Assembly: GCA_012295275.1 (NCBI GenBank)
Contig: CM022665.1
Coordinates: forward strand, 43,798,652-43,829,651
From: Chrysomallon squamiferum
Taxonomy: Eukaryota > Mollusca > Gastropoda > Neomphalida > Peltospiridae
Direction: 5' to 3'
DNA length: 31,000 nt
A program made the position numbers and the translations under genes. Below, piece after piece: positions 10,363 to 22,544 of this stretch (position 1 is its first letter; each line of letters opens with the position of its first letter). The notes below the pieces were generated by a model that was given only the letters and a program-made list of their open reading frames with translations, did not search any database and was not told the DNA's origin.

Positions 10363-12739
10363 CTCCGTTGTACTTGTATTCTACAGGTTTGTTAATTAAA
10401 AAGTCAGGCAAGTGAACCTAATGTTTTCTCACACACGTAATTTGTGGCGTGCACCTGTGCTCAATATTTCAGACAGATTCCCGGTGCGGGAAAAAACCCA
10501 GCTTGTCTGCGAAATAAGATCCGTTTTCTCTAAGACTTGTTAATAAATTGTGACTTTTGAGCTTTAATGATCTTATCTGAAGTTTGTTTTATTTACTTTT
10601 TGCTTTACAAATGAGAGAGCCTCATTTTGGATTAACCGTTGCATAAAGGAACCAAAGTTATGCTTTCTAGGCTCTTTAAGTTAAAAGTTTTTTTAATTCG
10701 CTTCGTTTGATAACCGTCAATAAAAACTTCATATTTAATTTAAGTTATGGTTTTTCTAGGGTTAGAGAATTAAGATTTTTCTTCTTCTTCTTTTTTTTTT
10801 TTATTTTTCTTTCTTCTTTTTTCTTCTTTTCTTTTGCTATTTATTTATTTATATATTTTTAAAACCAAATTCAAAACTTTACATCTTGCTTAGAAAGGCA
10901 AAATAATGGTATTTTTTATTGTGATGGAAAATAAAAAATAAAATAAAGCACCATTTTACAGAAGGGTAACAGATTATTTTTTAAAATGTCTTTTACAACA
11001 GTTAATATATATATATTACTAGCTTGCCATTTACATGGAAAACTGAATATAAATAAAAAGTTTCTAGAGTTTAAAATGAAAGTATCTCAACAGACTTTTA
11101 TTACAGAACAAACTTAATTGTAGGTAAAGACATATATCACTAATATAACACTTTAAATAAATAAATAAATGCAAAAATAAACATTATATATTAGAAAATA
11201 TATTAAAAAAATAAATAAATAAAATTAACATATAATAATAATAACAAAAAAAGAAGTAAAAAATATAATAATTTTTAAAAAACAAACCTCTGATCACCCC
11301 ACCAAAACATAAAACAACAAGGACAAAAACAAAAGAAATAATTCACACTGACTACTACCTCACCACATCCCCCTCCCCCCTCAAAAAAAAAAAAAAAAAA
11401 AAAAATCTACACTAAAATTTAGACATCACATAATCTTTCCACTTCATGCCGTTCTTCAACTGTAAATGATGTTCTCTATCAGGTTGGGTGTTTTTTTTAA
11501 TTTTTTTTTTTTTTCTCTCCCTATCACAAAATGTCAAATAAAACAATTGTTGGTATCAAGTGCAGCTGTCTTGTAAATACACTGACAAATCAAATGACTT
11601 GAAGTCGGTGTAAATGAAGTGTCAAGCGACGACATAAACAAAACCACATCAGTAATAATTCTCCTGCAATACACTGGCTGAGTGGAAGCGATGGCTGCTA
11701 AAAAGCTATTTATGAAAATAACTGCACAGTTTCGCACACCGTTCGGTCATTTGAGAAATGTGGGAATGAATTAGAGAACGGAGCAGCAGTTTCGGAAGAT
11801 AGGCGTGTTTAACATTGTTGATGTGTTTACGGAAATAAAAAACAATAAAGTGTACTTTTGTGTGTATGTGAATGTGTCTGTGCCTATATATACATGTGTA
11901 TGGGTATATATGTATATGTATATATTGTGTATATGTGCTTGTGTATGCATCTGTGTATGGGTTGACAGATGGTTGGATAGATGTGAATGTGTCTGTGGGT
12001 GTGTATGTTTGTCTATGTGTCTGTCTCTGTTTTGTCTCAATGTCTGTGGGCCTGGGTGTGTGTATGTGTGTGTGTGTGAATATGGATGGACTAATATATG
12101 TATGTATTTGTTTCATATTTATATGTATGTTTGTTTCTCTGTTTTATGTGTGTCTGTCTATGTTTATGGTGCCTGGATGCCTGTGTGTGTATGTTTGTGT
12201 GTATTCAAATATGGATGGACCAATGTATGTATGTATATGCATATGTAGATGAGTATGTATATGTGTGTGTGCCACTGTGTCTGTATGTGTGTCTATCTCT
12301 GTATCTATATGCCAGTGTGTGTCTGAAAAATCCTAACAAGAGTCTTGCATTTAATACATTAATGGTTTAGGATATCTTTTTCCGTGAGGAAAACACATTT
12401 TTTACTTTCACATATAGACTGATGTTTATCACTGGCAAACAGGAACAGCGAGTATTAACACCCTGAAGAGATTTGAACCCTTAACCTACCACTCCTCAGG
12501 AAAATGCCCTGACCACTTATCTTCTCTCAGACACTCTTGGAGAGATAAACTTACCGAGTATGCTGTGTGGATCTACAAGAAGAATGATGGCATTGTCATG
12601 TACAGCTTGGGCACAACTGATCTGCAAGTCAGAGCTCTGCTCAGACTGAGTACTGTTCATAATACAGTCACACCAGTCAGTAAGGCAGTCAAAGAGTTCT
12701 GAACATCTCTCCTTAAAATAAAAAACAACAACAAGAGTA

Positions 12740-12780
<41 letters not shown>

Positions 12781-13196
12781 GTAGTAGTAGTACTAGTAGT
12801 AATAATAATAATAACAATAATAATAATAATAATAAATAAATAATAAATAATAAAATAATAATAATAATAAAAATAATAATAATATTGTAGCATTAAATAA
12901 AATAATAAAAAAAATAATAATAATATAATAATAAATAATAATAAAAAAAATAACAACAATTAAAATAAAATTAAAATTAAAATTAAAAATTAAAAATTTA
13001 AAACAAGTATTTATTCACCAACATTTGTAGACTTTAAAAATTTGCAGACACTATTCACACTAAGATCACTTTTTTTCTTAACTTAAACAGTCAATAAATC
13101 ATTTTTCACCAATATTTGAACAGAATTATGTTCACAGGATCACTTTTTCAAAATTAAAATAATCAATAAATTTACTTGCAACAAAATTACCTTTTC

Positions 13197-13238
<42 letters not shown>

Positions 13239-13844
13239 TCATCTTTTTCTTTGCTTTTTGTAAATAAAATTAAACACTATAACAACAATTAAAAAAGAAA
13301 ATTAGCTACAGAAAACTGCCCCCCCTCTTTCTCACACTAATGTGGGGTCTCCTTGAACTTCTAGCAGATGCTTAGAATAAATATTTCTTTGAGATCAAAT
13401 AGACTGCTGGATCATTACATTTTGCCCGGAGTTATGTTTCCTTGTTACCACCTGGCAACCATAGTTAGCTGTACAGGGGCCATGGGGGGAGGAGTGTCAA
13501 CTGTAAACATCAATAAACCTGAGACAGGGACCACTCCCTGCTGTGTTGGTATAATTAGCTCCAAAGATTGTAAAACAGCGGCAGATAAGGAAGAGTTGAA
13601 ATGTATATTCATATAAACCAAGGGGAGATAAGACAACATCGGCGGCGAGTAAAATGAAATAAACCGAGAGAGCAAGCGCGATCTTTGATAAAGGTGGATT
13701 GTAAATTTATACTGGAACAGATTTATGTGCAAGACTTGGCGGTAAACGCAGGTGATTTACATTAAGGAATTCGTTTAGGTTTTTATTACCTGTGAACTCT
13801 GTTGCAATTATTTGTAATTTTCAGTTAACTTAATAAACTTAAAA

Positions 13845-13875
<31 letters not shown>

Positions 13876-15411
13876 AAAAACCAAAAAAAAAAAAAAAAAA
13901 TAAAAAAAAATAAAAAAAAAAAAAAAGAAACACAAAAAGATAAATAAAAATAAAAATAAAAAATAAAAATGACGAGAGATTAAGTATGTTAAAATACATA
14001 TTCAACCCATCTTAAATCTACAAAAATTCATATAATTGAAAGAATGGAATGTGCAACACAACAGAGGTATGTATTAACCATCAAAGATGTATTCAGAATG
14101 TCAGAAATATAATGGATGATGTTAGAGTCAATTTACTGAACTTTCAAAACAAATACTTACGTTTTTATTATTTATTTATTTGTTCATAAAATTCTGGTCT
14201 TAAAAGATCAAAATTTTATTAAAAAGAATTTTTATTTTTTATTTTAAAAAGTAAAGTCATAAATCATAAATTTGAAACAAAAACATAACTGGTTAGAAAA
14301 ATTAATCCATTTAAAAAAAAAGGAACAAAACCTAATTGACTCTATAATATTCCACACTTCAATATAGATAAGAAAACTATCAGTTAAAACTCTTTTTTTC
14401 CCCTTGAAAAAATGGCTGACAATTGCTCAACATCCATTCCTTATCTTTTATACAGAAGTCTTCATCCTCACTTCAATCAACACAACTGTCTGGTTATAAA
14501 TGAATCAGACTGGTGCTAGACTAGATTGGGGGAACACCGCCGTCTGCTTGCCTGGGATTCCGTCTGCCCCACTAGGTGGCAGCACTGACACAGAATGACT
14601 CACCTGTTTCAGGTAAGTGTATACAGCACACAGAGCAGCTCCAGAGAATGCGATGATGGATGACTGTACTTCGGATCTGTTAACCAACAGGAAAAAAAAA
14701 ACATAAAAACATTTAAAGTAACTACACAGCCAACACCAGACAGCTATGTTAAATGCCAAAAACAATGGAAGAATTTGGAGGGGTAATTTCCTCCATTTCT
14801 TTTTGTTCTTTTGTTCTTTTTTTTTAAAACTATTATTATATATTTATTTTTTTTGTGTGTTTATATATATATAATATATGGCAGTTTAATGAACATGTTT
14901 TCTTTTTATGAATTGTAAAAGTTTTTACCGCATTTTTTCATATTTCTATTTTTGTTATTATATTTTTGGCATTTGCCAGTATAATGGGAGGGGTTCAATC
15001 TTTTTTTTTTTTTTTTTTTTTTTTATGTATGAGGTTATTGAATCATCTCGTGCAAACAATGAAAGAATGTGACAAAGGTGTCAGATTTAATTTTATTTAT
15101 CATTTACTTTGTAAAATTACCTTTAGATGCATTTTGTTAATATATATTTCAAACACAAAATGAATTAATAACTCTTCTGGCAGTTAAGTAAGAATGATAT
15201 AATTTTTGTAATAGAAATACATTAACAATGTGTTAGAAGTGGTCTTTTTTTTTTTTTTTTTTTGTACACAACATTCTCTGAAATAATTAAACTTATAAAA
15301 ATAAAACAAAAATAAATATTCCTTGGCATCCATTATTCCTTACATCCATCTGTCCATCTATCCATCCAACCAACCAACCATATCGTTATGCACATAAACA
15401 GACACAACAGA

Positions 15412-15442
<31 letters not shown>

Positions 15443-15577
15443 TTTCTTTAGGTTTTTTTCAAATACTCAAACAAATAATAACTATGACAATGATATTACT
15501 GTTGCTGTTCCTACTACTGCCAATAATAATAATAATAAACTAACATATTGTTAAAATAAGAAAAACTCAGGTATTTA

Positions 15578-15608
<31 letters not shown>

Positions 15609-15792
15609 CAAAACCTCATGTTGTTAAAAAAAAATTACAATAAAATATATAATAATAATAATAAGAAGAAGAAGAAGAAGAAGAAGAAGTAGTAGTAGTA
15701 GTGGTAGTAATTACAGAAAAGTGTAATAATAATAATAATAATAATAATAAAAGAAGAAGTAGTAGTAGTAGTGGTAGTAATTATAGAGCAGT

Positions 15793-15828
<36 letters not shown>

Positions 15829-18800
15829 GCAGTAGAAGTTGTCATAGTAGTGGTGGTAGTAGTAGTAATAACAACATTAAACAACAACAATAACAAGAAC
15901 TCATGTACGTCTTTGACAAAGGGTGTCTTTAAAATGTCTCTAACACTTTCCCCACTGTGGTGTGTCTGCAGATCACAAATACCAAATGAAACATTACACT
16001 AAAGACCAGGAAGAGAGCTGGAAGAACCGGACTCTCCCCTAAAGCAACTCCACAGCCAAGCATGGAAACTTCATTATTGTGAGTCACTGGGAGGTTAGAG
16101 TTACGGAAACATGTCAACATTGTAATGGGAAAATATGCTGAGAAATTGCAAGATTTTCACTTCTCAAAAAGAAAAAAAAAAAAGAAAAAAAAAAATGGAA
16201 AAAAGAAAAAGTGTTCCATACTGATCTTTTAGCCAGGCGTTTTGTTTTATTAATGATTTACTGGCTGCTGGGCAGTTTTAGTTTTCAAAAAAACAAATGT
16301 ATGTATTTTATCTTCTAATTGAAATGGAGATAATCTATTCGCCATTCACAACAATACCGCTAACCAATAATGAAAGAATGTTGTTTTGCCCCGACAATAT
16401 GAAAAAAAAAAAAAAAAGTTTTAGGAAATGTTGAGTATGGTATTTAACTTCATCTGACAGTTTTGCGATTACCAGAATTCATATCTGTTTGTTGATTACT
16501 ACCAGAGTTTGTTTACATAGCTTGTAGTTTGTATCTTGTGTATATAACAACTGATGGAAAACGACAAGATGTGTTTTAGAATGTATTAAGAGAAATATCC
16601 TTTTCTATATAACAACTGATGGAAAATGACAAGATGTGTTTTAGAATGTATTAAGAGAAATATCCTTTCTTATATAACAACAGGAACTGATTTTACATTA
16701 AAGATAAAGATTAAAAAGTGGATGATGGTAATATAAGTGAAAAATATTATGAAATTAATATAAATATATATAAATATATATAAAATAAAAAAAAATGTAA
16801 ATATAATAAAATTAAATTAAATTCTAAAAAAAAAAAATATAATAAAAAAAATGAAATAAAAATACAAAGTAATAAAAAGTAAAGGAAAAAATAGGAAAAA
16901 TATAAAAATTAAAATACAAATTAAAAGTACAAAACAAATTTTAAATATTTAAAATAAAATATAGGAAAAAAAAAAATTAAACCAAAGACATAAAAAAATA
17001 AAAAAAAATAAAAATTAATTTCAGTGATTTTAATTTAAATTAGACTTAATTTAATTTAATTACTGTTATTTTTCAGCATTTTAATATATTTATTTTCTTT
17101 CCAATACAAAGCATTATAATTTTAAAGACAAGTTTATTTCAACATAACAAGAACAAACAATCATAAAATTATTAACATATAAATAAATAAATCAATGAAA
17201 ATGAAAAAGAAAAACACAAAAGAAAAACAAAAAATCCCCTAACAAATTCCTGACATGTCAAAGAAATTGTTTTTCTTTTCTCTCTGTTAGTTAGTAAGGA
17301 ATATCTTGTATTTCTGTATGACATTAACCAATAAATCATCCACCAGCTTGATTTAATTTACATCACAGAGATATTTTTAATTATATTTTGGCATTATGAA
17401 AAATTAGTTTAATAATGAACTTCTAGTCAAACAAAACAAAGAAAAAACAATATTTAAAAAAAAAAATAAAAAAAATAATTTTTGAAATAAATAAAATCTT
17501 AAATGAAAGATATTTTGAAAACTAGATATTTTCATCTCGTCAGAAAAATAACATAATTTCTTCAAGTCTGACAGTAAAAAAAATGTTTAAAACAACAAGC
17601 ATTAGAATGTGTTAATTCCATAATGTGATAATTACATGTGAAGAAGAAGATGGGGGGGAAGAAGAAGAAGAGAAGAAGAGATAATTTCTTAACAGATTTT
17701 ATATGTTTGAAACTTAATTCTTTACTGGAGGGTAACCTTTCATTAAGAAGTTGTTAAACAAACACACATGCAATGCTGTAATGGGTTTAATCTGTGTATA
17801 ATACAAAATGCTACCCAACACATGGCAGTCTTTACAGACAATTATAGGTTTTTCTCTGTTTTCAAAACAAATGTATAAGTTTTCATCAATAATTGCAAGA
17901 ATTATAATCTGTTAAACATTTTCCACAGCAGGGTCTCCAATACCTCTCTCCATAGACCGGGTAACGCAATCTGCTACTTCATTGATAATTAGTTTAATTA
18001 GCACGGCTGTCTCAAGCCAGTGGATCAAACGTAGTGATCTCCCCTGACAGCATGGTGCATTCTGGGAAGGGAAAGGTAAACACGCGCTGGTGGGTGAATG
18101 CTAGGCACCCTGTGTGTTTGTTTTCTCACAGCTAACCAAGCATATTTCTCCATCAACATCATTGTTTGTTTTCTAAGATTTAGGGAAGCATTTTTCAGAT
18201 TTTCCCACATACTGAATTTCAGGAAAACCATTTTAAAGAGGAATTTTTTTTTTAAAAAAATTTTCTTATACAAAAACATATATGAAAAAAAAAAAAAAAA
18301 AAAAAAGTGAAAAAAAAAAAAAAGGAGAAAAAAAATGTCTGTATGTCATTTAAAAAAATATTTTTATTACCATATTTTTTTTTTTTTTTTTTTTTTTTTT
18401 TACCTCTGATTAACATTCAGGAAACAAGCTGAAGCCCAATGGTTAGCACATTTGCTTAACAAAAAAATCATCATCTTTTTTGATACAGCTATTTTCTCAG
18501 TGGTCAGTCATTATTTGTCTTTATGGAATACATTTGTGTAAGAATAATCCAATGGAATGCTCTCTCATTATTTCCTCTGTTACAACATGATTATTTGGAA
18601 ATATGTAACTTGTATTAAAAAGTGAGGTTGTCAAATAAGTATTTCCTCTAGCTCTGCATGACTTTACCAAAAATTATAATGAATATTAAAATGCCAAAAT
18701 GTCAAAATGTGCCAGCATTGTCACATAATTATTTATTCATATTGTATAATGAAACCATTATATTTTTATCTTTTCTAGTTTTGTTTCTTTTCATCAGTTA

Positions 18801-19991
18801 TTTCTGCTTATAAAACAAAACATTTAAAAATATTTATTACTGTTTTACTTATACTTGTATTGTTTTCTTAATACACTTTAAATCTTAATTTTGACATTAT
18901 AACAAATTCAAAGTTCACAGATTTTTAAAGATTTTATTTCATTTCAAAGAATTTCTCAGTAAATAAATGATGATTGTTTTTCATTAAGTGAATTATACAG
19001 ACAACTAAAGTACATTCCTTTATTTTATCTTTTTAATTTAATTTTTTTTTTTTTTTTTTTTTTTTTTAAAGGTCTCTTATGTAATGCATAATCCATTTTC
19101 AAAGCACCCAAGTTATTATTTCCCTGACTCAAATATTTTTCTCAACTCTCTGGAAAGCATACAGCCTGTTCTCAAGGCACTAACGATTATGTAATATTTT
19201 AATATATTTCCTGTTCCAACCAGTGACTTTTGTCTGGTTTATTAAAGACTATTTGTGTTAACTGAAAAATCGCAAAGCCTTAACAGATTTCAACTCTCAT
19301 TATTGGAACAATCTTTAATCATGTGACTATAAATTGAAATACTTATATTGATAAGCATAAGGAAAAAAAATTATGGTGTTTTTAACTAGTCAGTTAACAT
19401 ATGTATATACTTCTCAAGCCAAAACACAGCAGTATTTAACTTGACAAAACCAGATAACTACAACATTATTTAATAAGCTGAAGTCACCATGCTTTTTGTC
19501 AGTTTACATTATTGTAAAACAGGTTTTTGAAAAAGTTTCAGATTTCTTGGTTTGATTCTCGATAAAAATCAAACATAAAAAAATAACAACATTTACAAAA
19601 ACGAAGAAAGGAGAATTATAAATATTTTAACAATAATTCTTAAAATCTGTCCAAACATCCATAGCTCCATGATGGGATCTGAATACAACGATTCCAAGAA
19701 AGCAGCCAAGTCTTGAATCGTGATGGAGAACTGCATTTTAACAAAATGGCCTTGTTTACATGCTTAGAAAATCAGATAAAATGTTGAGAAACCAAAGTAA
19801 GGAGAAAGATAAAAAAAAAAAAAAAAAATTAAAAACATGTTTGTGAGATCATAACACATGAGAACCTTAGTTTTCGGTTCATTCCAAAAGAGGAATGTTA
19901 TTTTCATTTCAGAAGACAGAAGTAAGAAAAGGATAAAGAAGGGAATGGTAATGACATTTTCAGTATACAACAACAACAACAACAACAACAC

Positions 19992-20043
<52 letters not shown>

Positions 20044-22496
20044 AATACATAATATTACATTTCATTTTAGAAATAAAAATTATAAAATATGGATAAGTAA
20101 TGAAAAAATTGTTTATTTTTAAAAATAAATAAATAAATAAAAAAAAAAATAAATAAATAAATAATGTTATCAAATCAATTCAGTCACTTAAAAAAAATTA
20201 ATTAGTAAGACAATAAAAAAATAAAATTATATTTTTTGACACAAAATGAAATAAAATACTTAACATATACTTATTTCAAAGCAAATAAAAAAATATTTTT
20301 GTTTAATAACATAAATAAAAGAAAAATAAATAAATACTATTTTAATAAATAAATAAGCTAATATAATCAAAAACAAACTAAAACAGCAAAAGTGACAAAA
20401 AAAAAAAAAATAAAAGAAAAATAAGAAAGAAAAAAATGGAAAAAAACAAAACAACAACAGTTAAGTCTAACCCTTCACACTTGTTTTGTTCAGATATTAC
20501 ACAATGCATTTAAAACATTAAATAAACTTTTCTTCTGTTTCTAGAACAGAATAAATCAATAACCATACTTTCTAACAATGATATTTTAATATTAATATTT
20601 ATTTGATGTCAGATGAAAATTTTCTATGAAGATATGAAAAAGGAAACTTGCTGCTGCCATTTCCACATAGGTTAGGTTACTCTTATCAGTAAGGATCTTT
20701 TTTGAAGTGCTTTTGTTTGACAAGAAATACCAAAGATGGAACTTGAGTTAGAATGATAAAAATAGCCCAATGAGGATTGATCACATAAAACCATCACCTC
20801 TAAAGCATGTTTTACCATAAGACTACTGCATATTCCCACAGATTTAATGATCAATAAAAGACGATTAAAACACATTTCCATCCATTAAACGACTTCAGAA
20901 GCCAAGAAGATTATAGAACACACGCTCTCTCGTTTCAGTGGAACCTGCAGAACTATCACTCTGTTGATCTTTGTAATCAAGAAAGAATGTGTAAGGTGCA
21001 CACAAACATTCACTTGTTGGCACCAAATAAACAGAATATTCCAAACAATCTCAGAGTCATCCAGGTATAGAACTCCAGAATTCCTGCAAATCTCACCTAC
21101 AGGCTTCCCACTAATTCCAGTACAATCAGTGCCAGTGTGAGTGTTGCCAAAAAAAAAATCAAGATGTCAAATATATAGTCTGCCTGGAACATATTTTATG
21201 TCCCAGGGCGATCTCTGTTTCTGGGTAGTATATCTATTTGCCCCCTGCTTGTGTGATAGATTGTATATAGTTAATAAGGAATTTTAGTCATCAACAGATA
21301 GGTGTGTTGTTTTTTTTTGGAGCTTAGGGTGCAAGGGGAATAACTCTTGTTGAGTTTCTAATTAGGTGGTTCAGGAAACTTGAGTTATTGTTCCTTGTTC
21401 AAATGAAATTTATGGGACGTTTTTTTTTTTAGTTTTAAAAAAAAAAAAAAATGTTTGGTTGTTGTTTTGAGAGAATATAAATGTTTGAGTCCAGTGATAT
21501 TTTATTTTTAATTTTTAATGTAACTTTGTAAACAGTGGTGATAAAAAAAAAAATAAAAAAAATAAAATAAAGTAAAAAAAAAAAAAATTCTTTTTTTGCT
21601 TTGATATTAATGGCAGTACAGAAGATGATTTTGGGATAATTTTGTACAAAGAGAGATCCAGATTTTCTCTGTAGTGGATACAAATTTAATAGATGAAATA
21701 AACATAATTGTTAATAATAATAATAATAATAATAATAATTTTAACTTACCTCTTTTCATTCTTCAGTCTTTTCAAAAGTAGCCTAAATATCTGAAATATT
21801 AAGAAAGAATATTACATTTTGTTAACATTAGAATTGCTTTAAATATTAAATTTATTTTAGAGGGGAAACAAAAACATGTTTTAAAAAATATCAAAAGAAA
21901 ATTTAAAATTGGTTAATATTAATGTATTATTAAAAAAAAAAAGTTAAAAAAGACAAAATGAAAACTTTAACCATTATTTTAATTATTATTTTCAAAATAT
22001 TATTTTATAAAACCAAATTTATAATTTTCATTAAACTTTTTAAAATGAATAATTTATAAACTACTGACAGTTAAATATTACAATTTTGCAGCAAGTCTTA
22101 TTATATAAGGGAGGCTACTCTTACCTCCATAACATTCTTGGAGTTTATCAAACTGTGAATGCCTGGATAATTCTTTAAGGTTTCAAAAACCTGTGTTGAA
22201 AAAAAAATATATATATATTTTTTTTTTTGTTAATCATTTAACAATTTAAGTATCAACTTAAGATAAAAGAAGTGTACACAATGAAAACCAAAACTAAATT
22301 AATATCAATATTCTTATCTGTTTAAAAATGATCTTGCTTTAACTGAAATAATTAATATAACATCTATAAAATGAAGAAAACATTATTTTATTAATTTAAT
22401 GTAATTATATTCACAAGAAAAAGTTAATTGATGATGAAACAATAACAACAATTAATTAACAAAAAAATAACAACAATAACAAAAATAATAATAAAA

Positions 22497-22544
<48 letters not shown>

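Larger units (their letters stand above)
9549..12554 (-). other. Intron between exons 17 and 18
   Basis: 3006 bases. The part at about 9860-10190 and 10420-10620 is unique and GC-richer, with an E-box (CAGCTG), TAATTA and Forkhead-like strings: a candidate conserved non-coding element. Repeats include poly-T (about 10330-10360), TTC-rich sequence near 10780, poly-A near 11384 and the TG/TA array at 11860-12330. Confidence 0.6.
12712..14603 (-). other. Intron between exons 16 and 17
   Basis: 1892 bases. AAT array at its low end, a poly-A run of about 37 (13199-13235), an AAAT/poly-A block (about 13843-13970), and a unique GC-richer patch at about 13420-13740 with overlapping short open frames that show no recognisable protein. 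The CTCF-like motif lies at the high end. Confidence 0.6.
14677..21749 (-). other. 7-kb intron between exons 15 and 16
   Basis: 7073 bases, the longest intron seen. Holds poly-T runs (15001-15024, 15243-15263, about 18375-18402, 19044-19068), a CA array (15413-15438), compound microsatellites (15520-15860), the 65-base tandem repeat, a very AT-rich block (16730-17060), AAC/AAT arrays (19970-20045) and AAAT (20125-20165). Unique patches lie at about 15900-16140, 17920-18120 and 20460-21400. No second gene recognised in them. Confidence 0.6.

Noticed and set aside
11706-12370. Overlapping open frames on both strands, 67-147 residues long
   Set aside because: All are created by the TG/TA-type repeat; composition is Cys/Val/Tyr or His/Thr repeats with no domain and no splice context.
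13368-13732. Opposite-strand open frames of 82 and 95 residues in an intron
   Set aside because: No homology recognised and neither is needed for THADA phase. Kept only as a possible regulatory patch.
16541-16680. CRISPR-like direct repeats
   Set aside because: Contiguous tandem copies without spacers in a eukaryotic intron; a minisatellite.
19858-20173. Poly-Asn and poly-Tyr frames (also near 24175, 25042 and 25226)
   Set aside because: Translations of AAT/ATT microsatellites. Any real coding part near them belongs to the THADA exons listed.
20672-20881. 69-residue minus-strand frame in the 7-kb intron
   Set aside because: Could be an alternative exon, but the phase between exons 15 and 16 is already exact and no THADA similarity is visible.
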